DNA of 9,299 nucleotides, from contig DPWB01000034.1 in the NCBI GenBank assembly GCA_003527885.1, positions 8,043-17,341 on the forward strand. The letters run 5' to 3'. A program made the position numbers and the translations under genes. The stretch's first letter is position 1, and each line of letters begins with the position of its first letter. The notes beneath the pieces are model-generated. The model was not told the origin of the DNA. It saw only the letters and a program-made list of their open reading frames with translations, and ran no database searches. This DNA is from Candidatus Competibacteraceae bacterium. Its GTDB lineage: Bacteria > Pseudomonadota > Gammaproteobacteria > Competibacterales > Competibacteraceae. Below, in pieces: positions 1 through 6,031 of the stretch.

Positions 1-446
1 CCGCCCGCCGCCAGCACCCAGCCGTTGGCCACCGGCAACCGCTCGGCCGGCAACCACAACACGAACGCCTTGAAGCTGGCCATCAAACAGGCCGATACCC
101 CCAACCCGATCAGCCCCCGACCGACGATCAGCTCCAGCGGGTTGCCGCTGGCGGCGAACAGCCCGGCCCCGGCCGCCGCGAACAGCAGCAAAGCCGCTTC
201 CACCCGGCGCGGCCCGAAGCGATCCAGCAAGACGCCCAACGGCAGTTGAAACGCCGCGAAGGTCAGAAAATAGACGCTGGTCAACAAGCCCAGCTCGGTG
301 GCGTCCAACCGCAATTCCACCGTCAGATAAGGCGACAGCACCGCGTTGATGGTCCGGTACAGATACGAGAGAAAATAGCCGGCGGCAAACGGCAGAAAAA
401 TCCGCAACGCGAGCGCGGCCGACCCCGGCGCGGGCGCGGCGCTCAT
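1..446 (-). CDS. Major facilitator superfamily transporter, N-terminal part (cut by window edge)
   Basis: Reading the minus strand from the ATG at 446 gives an open frame of 148 codons that runs off the left edge without a stop. The translation begins MSAAPAPGSAALALRIFLPF and shows about four hydrophobic helices (residues roughly 14-32, 48-68, 82-100 and 104-126). Between helices 2 and 3 lies GVLLDRFGPRRV, the MFS motif A loop (G-x-L-x-D-R-x-G-x-R-R). Helix 4 has RGLIGLGVSACLMASFKAF, typical of MFS helix 4. This supports an inner-membrane secondary transporter; the substrate cannot be told from this half. The ATG overlaps the stop of the upstream methyltransferase gene as ATGA and has no clear ribosome binding site of its own, so translation is probably coupled. 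Function with tpm (for example drug or metalloid export) is only a guess. Confidence 0.88.
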   Translation of the reverse strand, partial: MSAAPAPGSAALALRIFLPFAAGYFLSYLYRTINAVLSPYLTVELRLDATELGLLTSVYFLTFAAFQLPLGVLLDRFGPRRVEAALLLFAAAGAGLFAASGNPLELIVGRGLIGLGVSACLMASFKAFVLWLPAERLPVANGWVLAAG

Positions 447-1114
447 CGGCCCGGCGCCGCACGGTGCGTCAGCCGGTAGGCTTTTTCCAGCAACCAAGTC
501 AGGCCGCGCTCCCGCCAGCGGGATTCCTCCGCCAGCGCATCCCGCGCGTACAGCGGCTCCACCTCGTGCCCCGACCCGAACAATGCCCGGATTTCCGGCT
601 CGGCGACCGCAAAGGGCGGACCCGCCAACAGCGCCTGATCGTATTCCAGCGTCACCAGCAGCGTGCGGACCCCGGCCGGCAAAATGGCGTCCAGCTTACG
701 CGCGTACCCCTCGCGCATCGCCGGGGGCAAGGCGATCAGCGCGGCGCGGTCGTAGACGCCGGCGACACCGGTCAGATGGCGCGGCTCCAGGGCGAAGAAA
801 TCGCCCAGCAGAATGCGGATTTCGTCCTGCTCCCACACCTCGAACGCGCCTTCCCGCCAGCGGTGCGGCCGCAAGTGGTTTTCTTGGAAAAACCCCTCGA
901 CGGCGAGCGGGCTGATTTCCACGCCGGTGACCGGATAGCCCTCGCCGGCCAGCCACAGCAAATCCTGGCTCTTGCCGCATAGCGGCGCGAACACCCGGCG
1001 GCCGGCCGGCAGCTCCAGCCGGTTCCAGAAGCGCTGGAGCTGAGCGTTGATATCTTGCTGGTGAAAGCCGATTTCGGCGCGTTCCCAGCGTTCGTGCCAA
1101 AAGCTCAACTCCAT
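443..1114 (-). CDS. tpm: Thiopurine S-methyltransferase (bacterial TPMT)
   Basis: This 223-residue protein is the usual size for bacterial TPMT (about 215-220). It is a cytosolic SAM-dependent methyltransferase; family members methylate thiopurines and, in bacteria, have been linked to selenium and tellurium methylation. Family marks are an N-terminal aromatic segment (FWHERWERAEIGFHQQDIN), the SAM-binding strand and loop VFAPLCGKSQDLLWLA at residues 41-56, GVEIS at 64-68 (acidic residue for the SAM ribose), GDFFAL at 104-109, YDRAALIALP at 121-130, and TLEYDQ followed by GPPF at 155-168. The frame opens 25 codons further upstream, but the ATG at 1114 was chosen because family similarity starts there and a strong Shine-Dalgarno lies 5 bases before it. 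It starts 22 bases after the preceding gene and its stop overlaps the start of the MFS gene, so it is an operon member. The family assignment is secure; the physiological substrate is unknown. Confidence 0.93.
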   Translation of the reverse strand: MELSFWHERWERAEIGFHQQDINAQLQRFWNRLELPAGRRVFAPLCGKSQDLLWLAGEGYPVTGVEISPLAVEGFFQENHLRPHRWREGAFEVWEQDEIRILLGDFFALEPRHLTGVAGVYDRAALIALPPAMREGYARKLDAILPAGVRTLLVTLEYDQALLAGPPFAVAEPEIRALFGSGHEVEPLYARDALAEESRWRERGLTWLLEKAYRLTHRAAPGR

Positions 1115-1119
1115 GACAG

Positions 1120-1125
1120 ACCTCC
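1120..1125 (-). promoter_or_regulatory. Ribosome binding site of tpm
   Basis: The minus strand reads GGAGGT followed by 5 bases and then the ATG at 1114. This near-perfect Shine-Dalgarno decides the tpm start over the longer open frame that reaches 1189, which would overlap the upstream coding region. Confidence 0.8.
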
Positions 1126-1136
1126 GGATCCCGCGC

Positions 1137-2594
1137 CTAAACCGGCCACCAAGCGCGCGGCGTGAGCAACGTTCCCAGGCCCCGCGCAAGGTAGTACAAA
1201 TCCCGGCCGGCGCTGCGCTGGCGGGCGTAGAACGCGTCGCTCATCAGCCGCTCTTCGCGCGGAGCGGACGCCGGCAACAGCAACTGGGTCGGCCCGATCA
1301 ATCCCGCCGGCGCCTGATCGCCCAACCGCTCCCACTCCTCCAGGCGTTCGGCCGCCTGTTCGGGGGTCAGCGCGTCCGTTCCCACGACCCGCAGATCGCC
1401 GCTCGCGACCGCCAACAAGCGCGGCAGAAAACGCAAGACCGGGATCGAGGTCGCCCATTCCCACGCGCTGAATTCCCGCCGCCGGCGCACGCCGAACTCA
1501 TCGAATTCCAGGCGATTGCCCCGCAGGCGCACCGCGCGCAACGGCTGACGGTGGTTCTCGGCCAGCGCGGCGAGCAACGCCAGCGGCCACAGCGGCAGCG
1601 ACGCGGCCAGCAACAGCAGGCCGAACAACCGGTTTACCGGCTCGGCGATGAAACGGCTCAAGGTGGTCTCGCCCAGGTCGGCCAGCAAAAACGTCTCGGC
1701 CACCGACAGCACCGCGCCGATGTCCACCCGGATCAGCCGGTTGCCCTGCACGATGGCGTTACGCACCTCCACCAGCTCGCCGATGTAGGTATCCGGCAGC
1801 ACCACGCTGTCCCGCAGAATGGCCAGCCGGTCCACGATCGCCCGGTTGCCGACCACCACCTCGCCGTGGAATTCGGCACTGGGGTCGATCCGGCAACCGC
1901 GACCGACCCACGCGATCCCTTCCCGCAGGCTGCGCGGCGAGAGCTGGGAGCGCAAACCCGCCGTCAAGCCGAGGGCGACCTGTCGGCCCGGCACGATCAA
2001 TTCCGGGATGCGCCCGGCGGCCGCATCAAGGTTGGCCCGGTGATAGGCCTTCAAGGAGTCCAGGCCATTCACCGTGCCCGGCAGTTCCACCACCGGCCAC
2101 ACCGGCGCGGTGGCCTTCGGCGCGCCGCTCCAGCGCAACCACTCCAAACCGCCGCGACCACCGTCTTGATGCAGGCAAATGCTGATCGGCTGCTCCGGGG
2201 TTTTCCCGTAGACGACCGGACCCGCCGTTTCGCGGGCGGCTCGCAGGAATTGTGCCGGGCTGAAGCCGTAAAGCATGTCTCCCCGCAGGGCCAGCACCGC
2301 TCCAGCCAGGCGGGGCTGGCTCAAATCCAGCACCTCGTCGGGATCGGCTTCGCCGCGGGTCAGGATATAATCCAGCCGCATTCCCCAGCGGCCGCCGTCG
2401 CCGAACGCCGCCCGCACTTCTTCGGCCTGCGGTGAAACAGCCACCAGCGCCTGCCGCAAACCGGCGGCGGCCAGCCTTTCCAGCACATGCTCCAACACCG
2501 CTTTACCGACCACCGGCAACATGGCCACACAGGATCGGTCGGTCAGCGGCTGCAACTCCCGGCCCAGCCGGTCGGCCAAAATCAATACCTGCAC
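1137..2594 (-). CDS. Three-part fusion: degenerate sugar nucleotidyltransferase, beta-helix, degenerate sugar-transferase-like C-terminus
   Basis: The 485-residue protein starts at GTG 2594, three bases after the previous stop, without a good Shine-Dalgarno. Residues 1-190 resemble an NTP_transferase (GlmU/RmlA type) domain, but the signature is eroded. ADRLGRELQPLT stands where G-G-x-G-T-R-L-x-P-L-T is expected, and CVAMLPVVGKAVLEHVLERL lacks the P-K lysine. Residues about 230-300 (IDPSAEFHGEVVVGNRAIV and onward) look like left-handed beta-helix hexapeptide turns. Residues 321-346 form a hydrophobic segment (NRLFGLLLLAASLPLWPLAL) like the membrane helix of monotopic phosphoglycosyl transferases. 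The tail then matches landmarks of that family in weak form: LPRLLAVASGDLRVVG for the L-P-Q-x-x-N-V-L-x-G-D-M-S-L-V-G-P-R-P block, AGLIGPTQL for P-G-I-T-G-x-x-Q, and SDAFYARQRSAGRDLYYLARGL for the D-x-x-Y...S...D-L region. The catalytic Asp-Glu pair and the P-R-P are absent. Both enzyme-like parts are probably inactive, suggesting a membrane-bound regulatory or scaffolding role in glycan assembly. Domain calls rest on motif reading only. Confidence 0.78.
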   Translation of the reverse strand: MQVLILADRLGRELQPLTDRSCVAMLPVVGKAVLEHVLERLAAAGLRQALVAVSPQAEEVRAAFGDGGRWGMRLDYILTRGEADPDEVLDLSQPRLAGAVLALRGDMLYGFSPAQFLRAARETAGPVVYGKTPEQPISICLHQDGGRGGLEWLRWSGAPKATAPVWPVVELPGTVNGLDSLKAYHRANLDAAAGRIPELIVPGRQVALGLTAGLRSQLSPRSLREGIAWVGRGCRIDPSAEFHGEVVVGNRAIVDRLAILRDSVVLPDTYIGELVEVRNAIVQGNRLIRVDIGAVLSVAETFLLADLGETTLSRFIAEPVNRLFGLLLLAASLPLWPLALLAALAENHRQPLRAVRLRGNRLEFDEFGVRRRREFSAWEWATSIPVLRFLPRLLAVASGDLRVVGTDALTPEQAAERLEEWERLGDQAPAGLIGPTQLLLPASAPREERLMSDAFYARQRSAGRDLYYLARGLGTLLTPRAWWPV

Positions 2595-2597
2595 GAG

Positions 2598-3347
2598 CTA
2601 ATAGGCCCCCCGCCCCAACAGCACCGCCGGCACGGTCTTGAGCAAAATCAGGATGTCTTGCCGCAGCGAGGACGACTCGATATAGCGCACGTCGAGCTTG
2701 ACCTGCTCCGGAAACGGAATGTCCGAGCGTCCCGAAACCTGCCAGATACAGGTGATGCCCGGAATGACTTCCAGCCGCCGTCGGTCGGCCAGCGAGTATT
2801 TGTCCACTTCGCTCGGCAGCGCCGGACGCGGCCCCACCAGCGACATGTCGCCCACCAGCACGTTCCAGAACTGCGGCAGCTCGTCGATGGAGGCGCGGCG
2901 GATGAAGCGGCCGACGCGGGTGATGCGCGGATCGCGTTTCATCTTGAACAGCACGCCGCCGGCCGACTCGTTGCGGGCCAGCAGTTCCGCCTTGCGGGCC
3001 TCGGCGTCGACGTACATCGACCGGAACTTCCACATGGAAAAGAGCTTGCCCCAGCGCCCGACCCGGGTTTGCCTGAAGAATATCGGACCCGGCGACTCCA
3101 GCTTGATCAGCACCGCCACCACCAGGAACAGCGGCGCCAACAAAAGCAGCAGTTCCAGGGACACCACGATATCCAGCAGCCGCTTGAACACGTAAGTGCT
3201 GCCGATCACCGCTTTCCAGGTCGAGCGTTTGATCTGAAAGCGCAACTGCCGCCAGAAACCGTCGGGCCGCACTTGGCCGTAACGGCTCAACAAGGCCTCG
3301 CGCAGCGTCGGATCGGGTTCGAACCAACGGTCGGATTGTTCGCTCAT
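2598..3347 (-). CDS. Undecaprenyl-phosphate sugar phosphotransferase (small monotopic PGT, Bac_transf family)
   Basis: This 249-residue membrane protein should transfer a sugar 1-phosphate from a nucleotide sugar to the polyprenyl-phosphate carrier at the inner membrane, the first step of exopolysaccharide or O-antigen synthesis. A roughly 50-residue polar N-terminus precedes the single re-entrant hydrophobic helix (FKRLLDIVVSLELLLLLAPL). Then come GPIFFRQTRVGRWGKLFSMW, KFRSM, DPRITRVGRFIRRASIDELP with the catalytic Asp-Glu pair, NVLVGDMSLVGPRP, PGITCIWQVSGRSDIPF, and the final LDVRYIESSSLRQDILILLKT. All core family landmarks are intact. The four-helix N-terminal domain of WbaP/WcaJ-type long enzymes is absent, so this is the minimal form. 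ATG 3347 overlaps the upstream stop as ATGA, which fixes the start and implies translational coupling. The sugar is not predictable; galE nearby hints at a hexose such as galactose or glucose. Confidence 0.92.
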   Translation of the reverse strand: MSEQSDRWFEPDPTLREALLSRYGQVRPDGFWRQLRFQIKRSTWKAVIGSTYVFKRLLDIVVSLELLLLLAPLFLVVAVLIKLESPGPIFFRQTRVGRWGKLFSMWKFRSMYVDAEARKAELLARNESAGGVLFKMKRDPRITRVGRFIRRASIDELPQFWNVLVGDMSLVGPRPALPSEVDKYSLADRRRLEVIPGITCIWQVSGRSDIPFPEQVKLDVRYIESSSLRQDILILLKTVPAVLLGRGAY

Positions 3348-4624
3348 CGCTTCGCTTCCCGGCGGGCCTGCCGCCACACGCGGTACAAAAATAACGGATT
3401 GCCGAGCAGGTAACGCCGCCACATCCGCCCCGGCTCTTGGGCGAGCCGCCAGACCCATTCCAGGCCGATTTCGCGCAGCCACAACGGGGCGCGGGGAATC
3501 CGGCCGGAATAAAAATCGAACAGCCCGCCCACCCCCATCCGCACCGGCGGCCGCAGGCGCTGGTGGTGTTCCGCCAGCCACAGTTCCTGCCGGGGCACCC
3601 CGAACGCCACCAGCAAAATCCGGGCCCTGGAGTCATTGATCCGTCCGATGACGGCGTCTTGCTCGCTCGAATCGAAATAGCCGTGCTGGACCCCGGCAAC
3701 GACCAGCGTCGGATAGCGTTGCCGCATGTTCGCGGCCACCTGGTCGGCCACCCCCGGCCGCGCGCCCAGCAAAAATAGGCTCAGACCATCGCGGGCGGCG
3801 CGCTCGCACAAGCGCGGGAACAGATCGGTGCCGTTGACGTTGGCGGCCAAACCCACGCCCAGGATCCGACAGCCGATCTTCAGGCCGATGCCGTCCGGCA
3901 GCACCCGAGCCGCGCTTTGCAGCACAGCCCGGTAACGTTCGTTCCGGTAAGCGATGTTGAGGCAGTCGGGGTTGACGAAAGCCAACAAAGACCCGTTCCG
4001 GGGCTCTTGCCACGGGTCCGTCGCCCCGGTCAGCGGGGGGGCGGCGCGCGCGGCGATCCAAGCGAGGGCTTCATCCATGGTGGTGTTGACGATGGGGACG
4101 CCGAAAAAGTCGAGCGAGGGCGGCGTCGGCCGGTCGCCGCCGCCCAACAGCAGGGCCAGCAGCGAACGCGCGATCAAGCCCAGACTGCCCCGCAGGGACG
4201 CACGTTCGGCAAAGGCCCGATCCAGCTCGCTTTCGGGGTCGTGCGCGATGCCGGTCAAGCGCTGGAGCCGATAGGGAGAGAACAGGCCCGGCCGAACCGC
4301 GAAACGCCCTTCCGCTTCGACCGGCACCGCCGCCGCTTCTTCGAGCGTCAAGGGGCGCGGGCCGGCGAAGGCCATGTCGCCGCGCAAGATATTGAGCAAC
4401 ACCGCCCCTCCCCGTCCGGCCACCGTTCCCGAGAACGCCAATCGCTCGAAAGGTCGTCGGTCGCGGCCCAACAGCCGGCGGCGTTCGACCGGACGGCCGG
4501 TCTGCACCAGGCCAAGCAACGCGCGCGCCAGCCACCAAGGCGCCAGCACGCCGAGCAACAGCAGCGCCAGCGCCAGATCGAACAACCTGAGCGACGCCGC
4601 GCCTGACGGCGAATCCCCCTTCAC
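3344..4624 (-). CDS. Fusion of a degenerate PGT-like domain with a WecG/TagA/CpsF family glycosyltransferase
   Basis: Starting at GTG 4624 the product has 426 residues. Residues about 12-165 resemble a shrunken Bac_transf domain: a hydrophobic helix (RLFDLALALLLLGVLAPWWL), RLLGRDRRPFERLAFSG, NILRGDMAFAGPRP at 78-91, RPGLFSPYRLQRLTG at 111-125, and a closing ELDRAFAERASLRGSLGLIA. The segment carrying the catalytic D-E-L-P-Q is deleted (the text reads AGRGGAVLLNILRGDM), so this half is probably inactive. Residues about 171-426 are a complete WecG/TagA domain: LLAFVNPDCLNIAYRNERYR, the LPDGIGL containing the likely catalytic Asp, NVNGTDLFPRL, FLLGARPGVADQVA, VAFGVPRQELWLAEH, GVGGLFDFYSGRIPRAP and the C-terminal EWVWRLAQEPGRMWRRYLLG membrane-binding region. 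Such enzymes add the second sugar (ManNAcA or ManNAc in studied members) to lipid-linked GlcNAc-PP. The upstream frame stays open through the PPTase gene, but the Shine-Dalgarno and start of homology support GTG 4624. The sugar transferred is unknown. Confidence 0.88.
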   Translation of the reverse strand: MKGDSPSGAASLRLFDLALALLLLGVLAPWWLARALLGLVQTGRPVERRRLLGRDRRPFERLAFSGTVAGRGGAVLLNILRGDMAFAGPRPLTLEEAAAVPVEAEGRFAVRPGLFSPYRLQRLTGIAHDPESELDRAFAERASLRGSLGLIARSLLALLLGGGDRPTPPSLDFFGVPIVNTTMDEALAWIAARAAPPLTGATDPWQEPRNGSLLAFVNPDCLNIAYRNERYRAVLQSAARVLPDGIGLKIGCRILGVGLAANVNGTDLFPRLCERAARDGLSLFLLGARPGVADQVAANMRQRYPTLVVAGVQHGYFDSSEQDAVIGRINDSRARILLVAFGVPRQELWLAEHHQRLRPPVRMGVGGLFDFYSGRIPRAPLWLREIGLEWVWRLAQEPGRMWRRYLLGNPLFLYRVWRQARREAKR

Positions 4625-4630
4625 CTCATC

Positions 4631-4636
4631 TCCTCC
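4631..4636 (-). promoter_or_regulatory. Ribosome binding site fixing a GTG start
   Basis: The minus strand reads GGAGGA, six bases (GATGAG), then GTG at 4624, which opens the WecG fusion. An ATG also lies within this spacer but in another frame that stops after two codons. The site therefore selects the GTG and rejects the much longer upstream extension across the PPTase gene. Confidence 0.7.
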
Positions 4637-4659
4637 CGAGCGCCGCAACCGACCAAATT

Positions 4660-5445
4660 CTAGCTCGTCCCATCGCCGGCATCCGGCAAGCGCCTTCCCC
4701 GCCAGCGCCACTCCGCGCCGGCCCCCGCCAACGCCCCGCTCCAACCGGGCTCCAGCGGCAGGCTCAACACGCTCCATTCCCGACCCTCGGCATCGCGAAG
4801 GCGCAGCCGCCCCTCCGGTCGCCCATCTTTTGCAAAACAAACCTCCAGCGTGCGCAACCCGCTGGCCAGACCGCCCCCCAAAGCCTTGGCGATCGCCTCC
4901 TTGCGGGTCCAACAGCCAAAAAATGCCTCCCGTCGCCGCTCGGCCGGCTGGGCCTGAAAGCACGCCAGCTCGCCCGAGGTGCAAATCCGGTCGATGATGG
5001 CCTCGTAGCGGACGGACCGGCCGTGACATTCCAAATCCGCGCCCACCGCGCGGCGGGCGACCGCATACAGCACGCCGTCCTCGCTGTGCGACAGGTTGAA
5101 ACACAGGCCGGCTCCCGCCTCCGCGCCAGTCAGGACGGGCTTGCCGTGCCTTCCCTGCGCGAAGCGTAGCGCCGCGGCCGGCCGGTCGAGGTAGGCGGCC
5201 AACAACTCCCGCAACAGCCCCCGTCCGGCAATGAAGCGGTTGCCGTGCTCCGGGAAGCGAAACCGCGCCGCCCGTTCCCGTTCGTCCGCCGATAGGTGCG
5301 CGGACAACTCGGCCAGTCGCTCGGTGGGCTGGCGCAAACTCGCCCGCCAGACCTGCACGTCCCCGCCATCCCCGCTCCCGGAAGGCGCCGCCACCGGCCA
5401 CCTCCAGGATTCGCTCGCAACCCGCCGCTCATTCGGTTCCATCAT
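4660..5445 (-). CDS. 4'-phosphopantetheinyl transferase, Sfp/HetI type
   Basis: The 261-residue cytosolic enzyme would transfer 4'-phosphopantetheine from CoA to a serine of an acyl, peptidyl or aryl carrier protein. Visible landmarks, numbered from the first Met, are RHGKPVL near 99-105, FNLSHSEDGVLYAVA at 116-130, GADLE at 135-139 (Mg-binding Asp137 and Glu139) and FFGCWTRKEAIAKALGGGL at 175-193 (metal-binding Glu183 in W-T-x-K-E-A). These match the Sfp subfamily, which is about 220-250 residues long, rather than the short AcpS type. Two ATGs in tandem (5445 and 5442) both fit; a weak GAGAG lies just upstream. The open frame extends to 5595, but similarity does not. It is the first gene of the minus-strand block, 35 bases before the glycosyltransferase fusion. 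No carrier protein is present in the window, so its target is unknown. Confidence 0.92.
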   Translation of the reverse strand: MMEPNERRVASESWRWPVAAPSGSGDGGDVQVWRASLRQPTERLAELSAHLSADERERAARFRFPEHGNRFIAGRGLLRELLAAYLDRPAAALRFAQGRHGKPVLTGAEAGAGLCFNLSHSEDGVLYAVARRAVGADLECHGRSVRYEAIIDRICTSGELACFQAQPAERRREAFFGCWTRKEAIAKALGGGLASGLRTLEVCFAKDGRPEGRLRLRDAEGREWSVLSLPLEPGWSGALAGAGAEWRWRGRRLPDAGDGTS

Positions 5446-5618
5446 CGTTCTCTCGGACGTTCGCTCGGCCGCCGTTCCTCGGCCAGCCCCCTCACAGCCA
5501 AAACGCGCATGTGCTTGGGCCGCAGGTTCTTTACAATAAAGCTTTGGCCGATCGGGCCGCCGGGCGCCCACAAGCCCCGCGCGACCGCCCACCACCCTCG
5601 CTTCAAGGGAGCGCCCGC
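5446..5618. promoter_or_regulatory. Divergent intergenic region between PPTase and fadM
   Basis: This 173-base stretch separates two genes read outwards and so should hold promoters for both. It is GC-rich apart from an AT patch at about 5528-5546. That patch contains TACAAT at 5532-5537 on the plus strand, a good -10-like hexamer 81 bases before fadM, and an AAAGCTTT palindrome at 5538-5545. No convincing -35 is found at normal spacing (the nearby TTGGGC at 5515 is only 11 bases away). I see no FadR-like operator. A promoter here is inferred from layout more than from motifs. Confidence 0.35.
5606..5611 (+). promoter_or_regulatory. Ribosome binding site of fadM
   Basis: AGGGAG lies seven bases before the ATG at 5619. 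It supports this start over the in-frame ATG at 5511, which would add 36 residues lacking similarity to the family. Confidence 0.65.
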
Positions 5619-6023
5619 ATGTCCCACCGTATCGAAATCAAGGTGCGCGGTTATCATCTCGATTTATACCGCCACGTCAACAACGCCCGTTATCTGGAGT
5701 TTTTGGAAGAAGCGCGCTGGAGCTTCCTGGAAAGTCAGGGCAGTATCGATTTCCTTCAGGAGCGCGGTTACACCTTCGCCCTGGTCAACATCAATATCAA
5801 CTACCGCCGCGCCGCCTACATGGGCGAAACCCTGGACATCACCACCCAGGTCAAATCCATCGGCAACCGCAGTTGCGTCATGCGCCAGCTCGTCACCCTC
5901 AAGGGCAGCGCCACGGTGGTGGCCGATGCCGATGTCGTCTTCGTCATCGTCGACACGCGCACCGAAAAATCGGCTGTTTTGGAAGGGGATTTGCGGGCGG
6001 CGCTGGAGCGGATGGCCGCTTGA
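5619..6023 (+). CDS. fadM: Long-chain acyl-CoA thioesterase FadM (hot-dog fold)
   Basis: This 134-residue cytosolic hot-dog thioesterase is almost the same length as E. coli FadM/YbaW (132, from memory). Residues 6-34 include IKVRGYHLDLYRHVNNARYL and then EFLEEARW, holding the 4HBT catalytic Asp15 and the H-V-N-N-A-R-Y motif. ALVNININYRRAA in the middle and the C-terminal VLEGDLRAALERM also match the E. coli protein as I recall it. The family hydrolyses acyl-CoA thioesters, with long-chain and oleate-derived species as known FadM substrates. It is the only plus-strand gene, diverging from the PPTase and converging on galE with 8 bases between. Functional coupling to either neighbour is not shown. 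Confidence 0.92.
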   Translation: MSHRIEIKVRGYHLDLYRHVNNARYLEFLEEARWSFLESQGSIDFLQERGYTFALVNININYRRAAYMGETLDITTQVKSIGNRSCVMRQLVTLKGSATVVADADVVFVIVDTRTEKSAVLEGDLRAALERMAA

Positions 6024-6031
6024 GGCCCAAC

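Noticed and set aside
1113..2435. Long plus-strand open frame of 440 codons opposite the nucleotidyltransferase fusion
   Set aside because: The translation is a low-complexity Gln/Arg/His/Pro-rich sequence typical of the antisense of GC-rich genes, with no domain marks. The minus strand reads as recognisable protein.
2487..3413. Plus-strand open frame of 308 codons opposite the sugar transferase
   Set aside because: Antisense shadow rich in His, Gln and Arg; the minus strand carries the full Bac_transf signature.
4625..5401. N-terminal extension of the WecG fusion frame up to 5401
   Set aside because: It lies almost entirely antiphase inside the PPTase gene, which has intact catalytic motifs, and a strong GGAGGA site selects GTG 4624.
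5515..5537. Sigma-70 promoter TTGGGC...TACAAT for fadM
   Set aside because: The spacer is only 11 bases. Only the -10-like hexamer is kept, as part of the intergenic entry.
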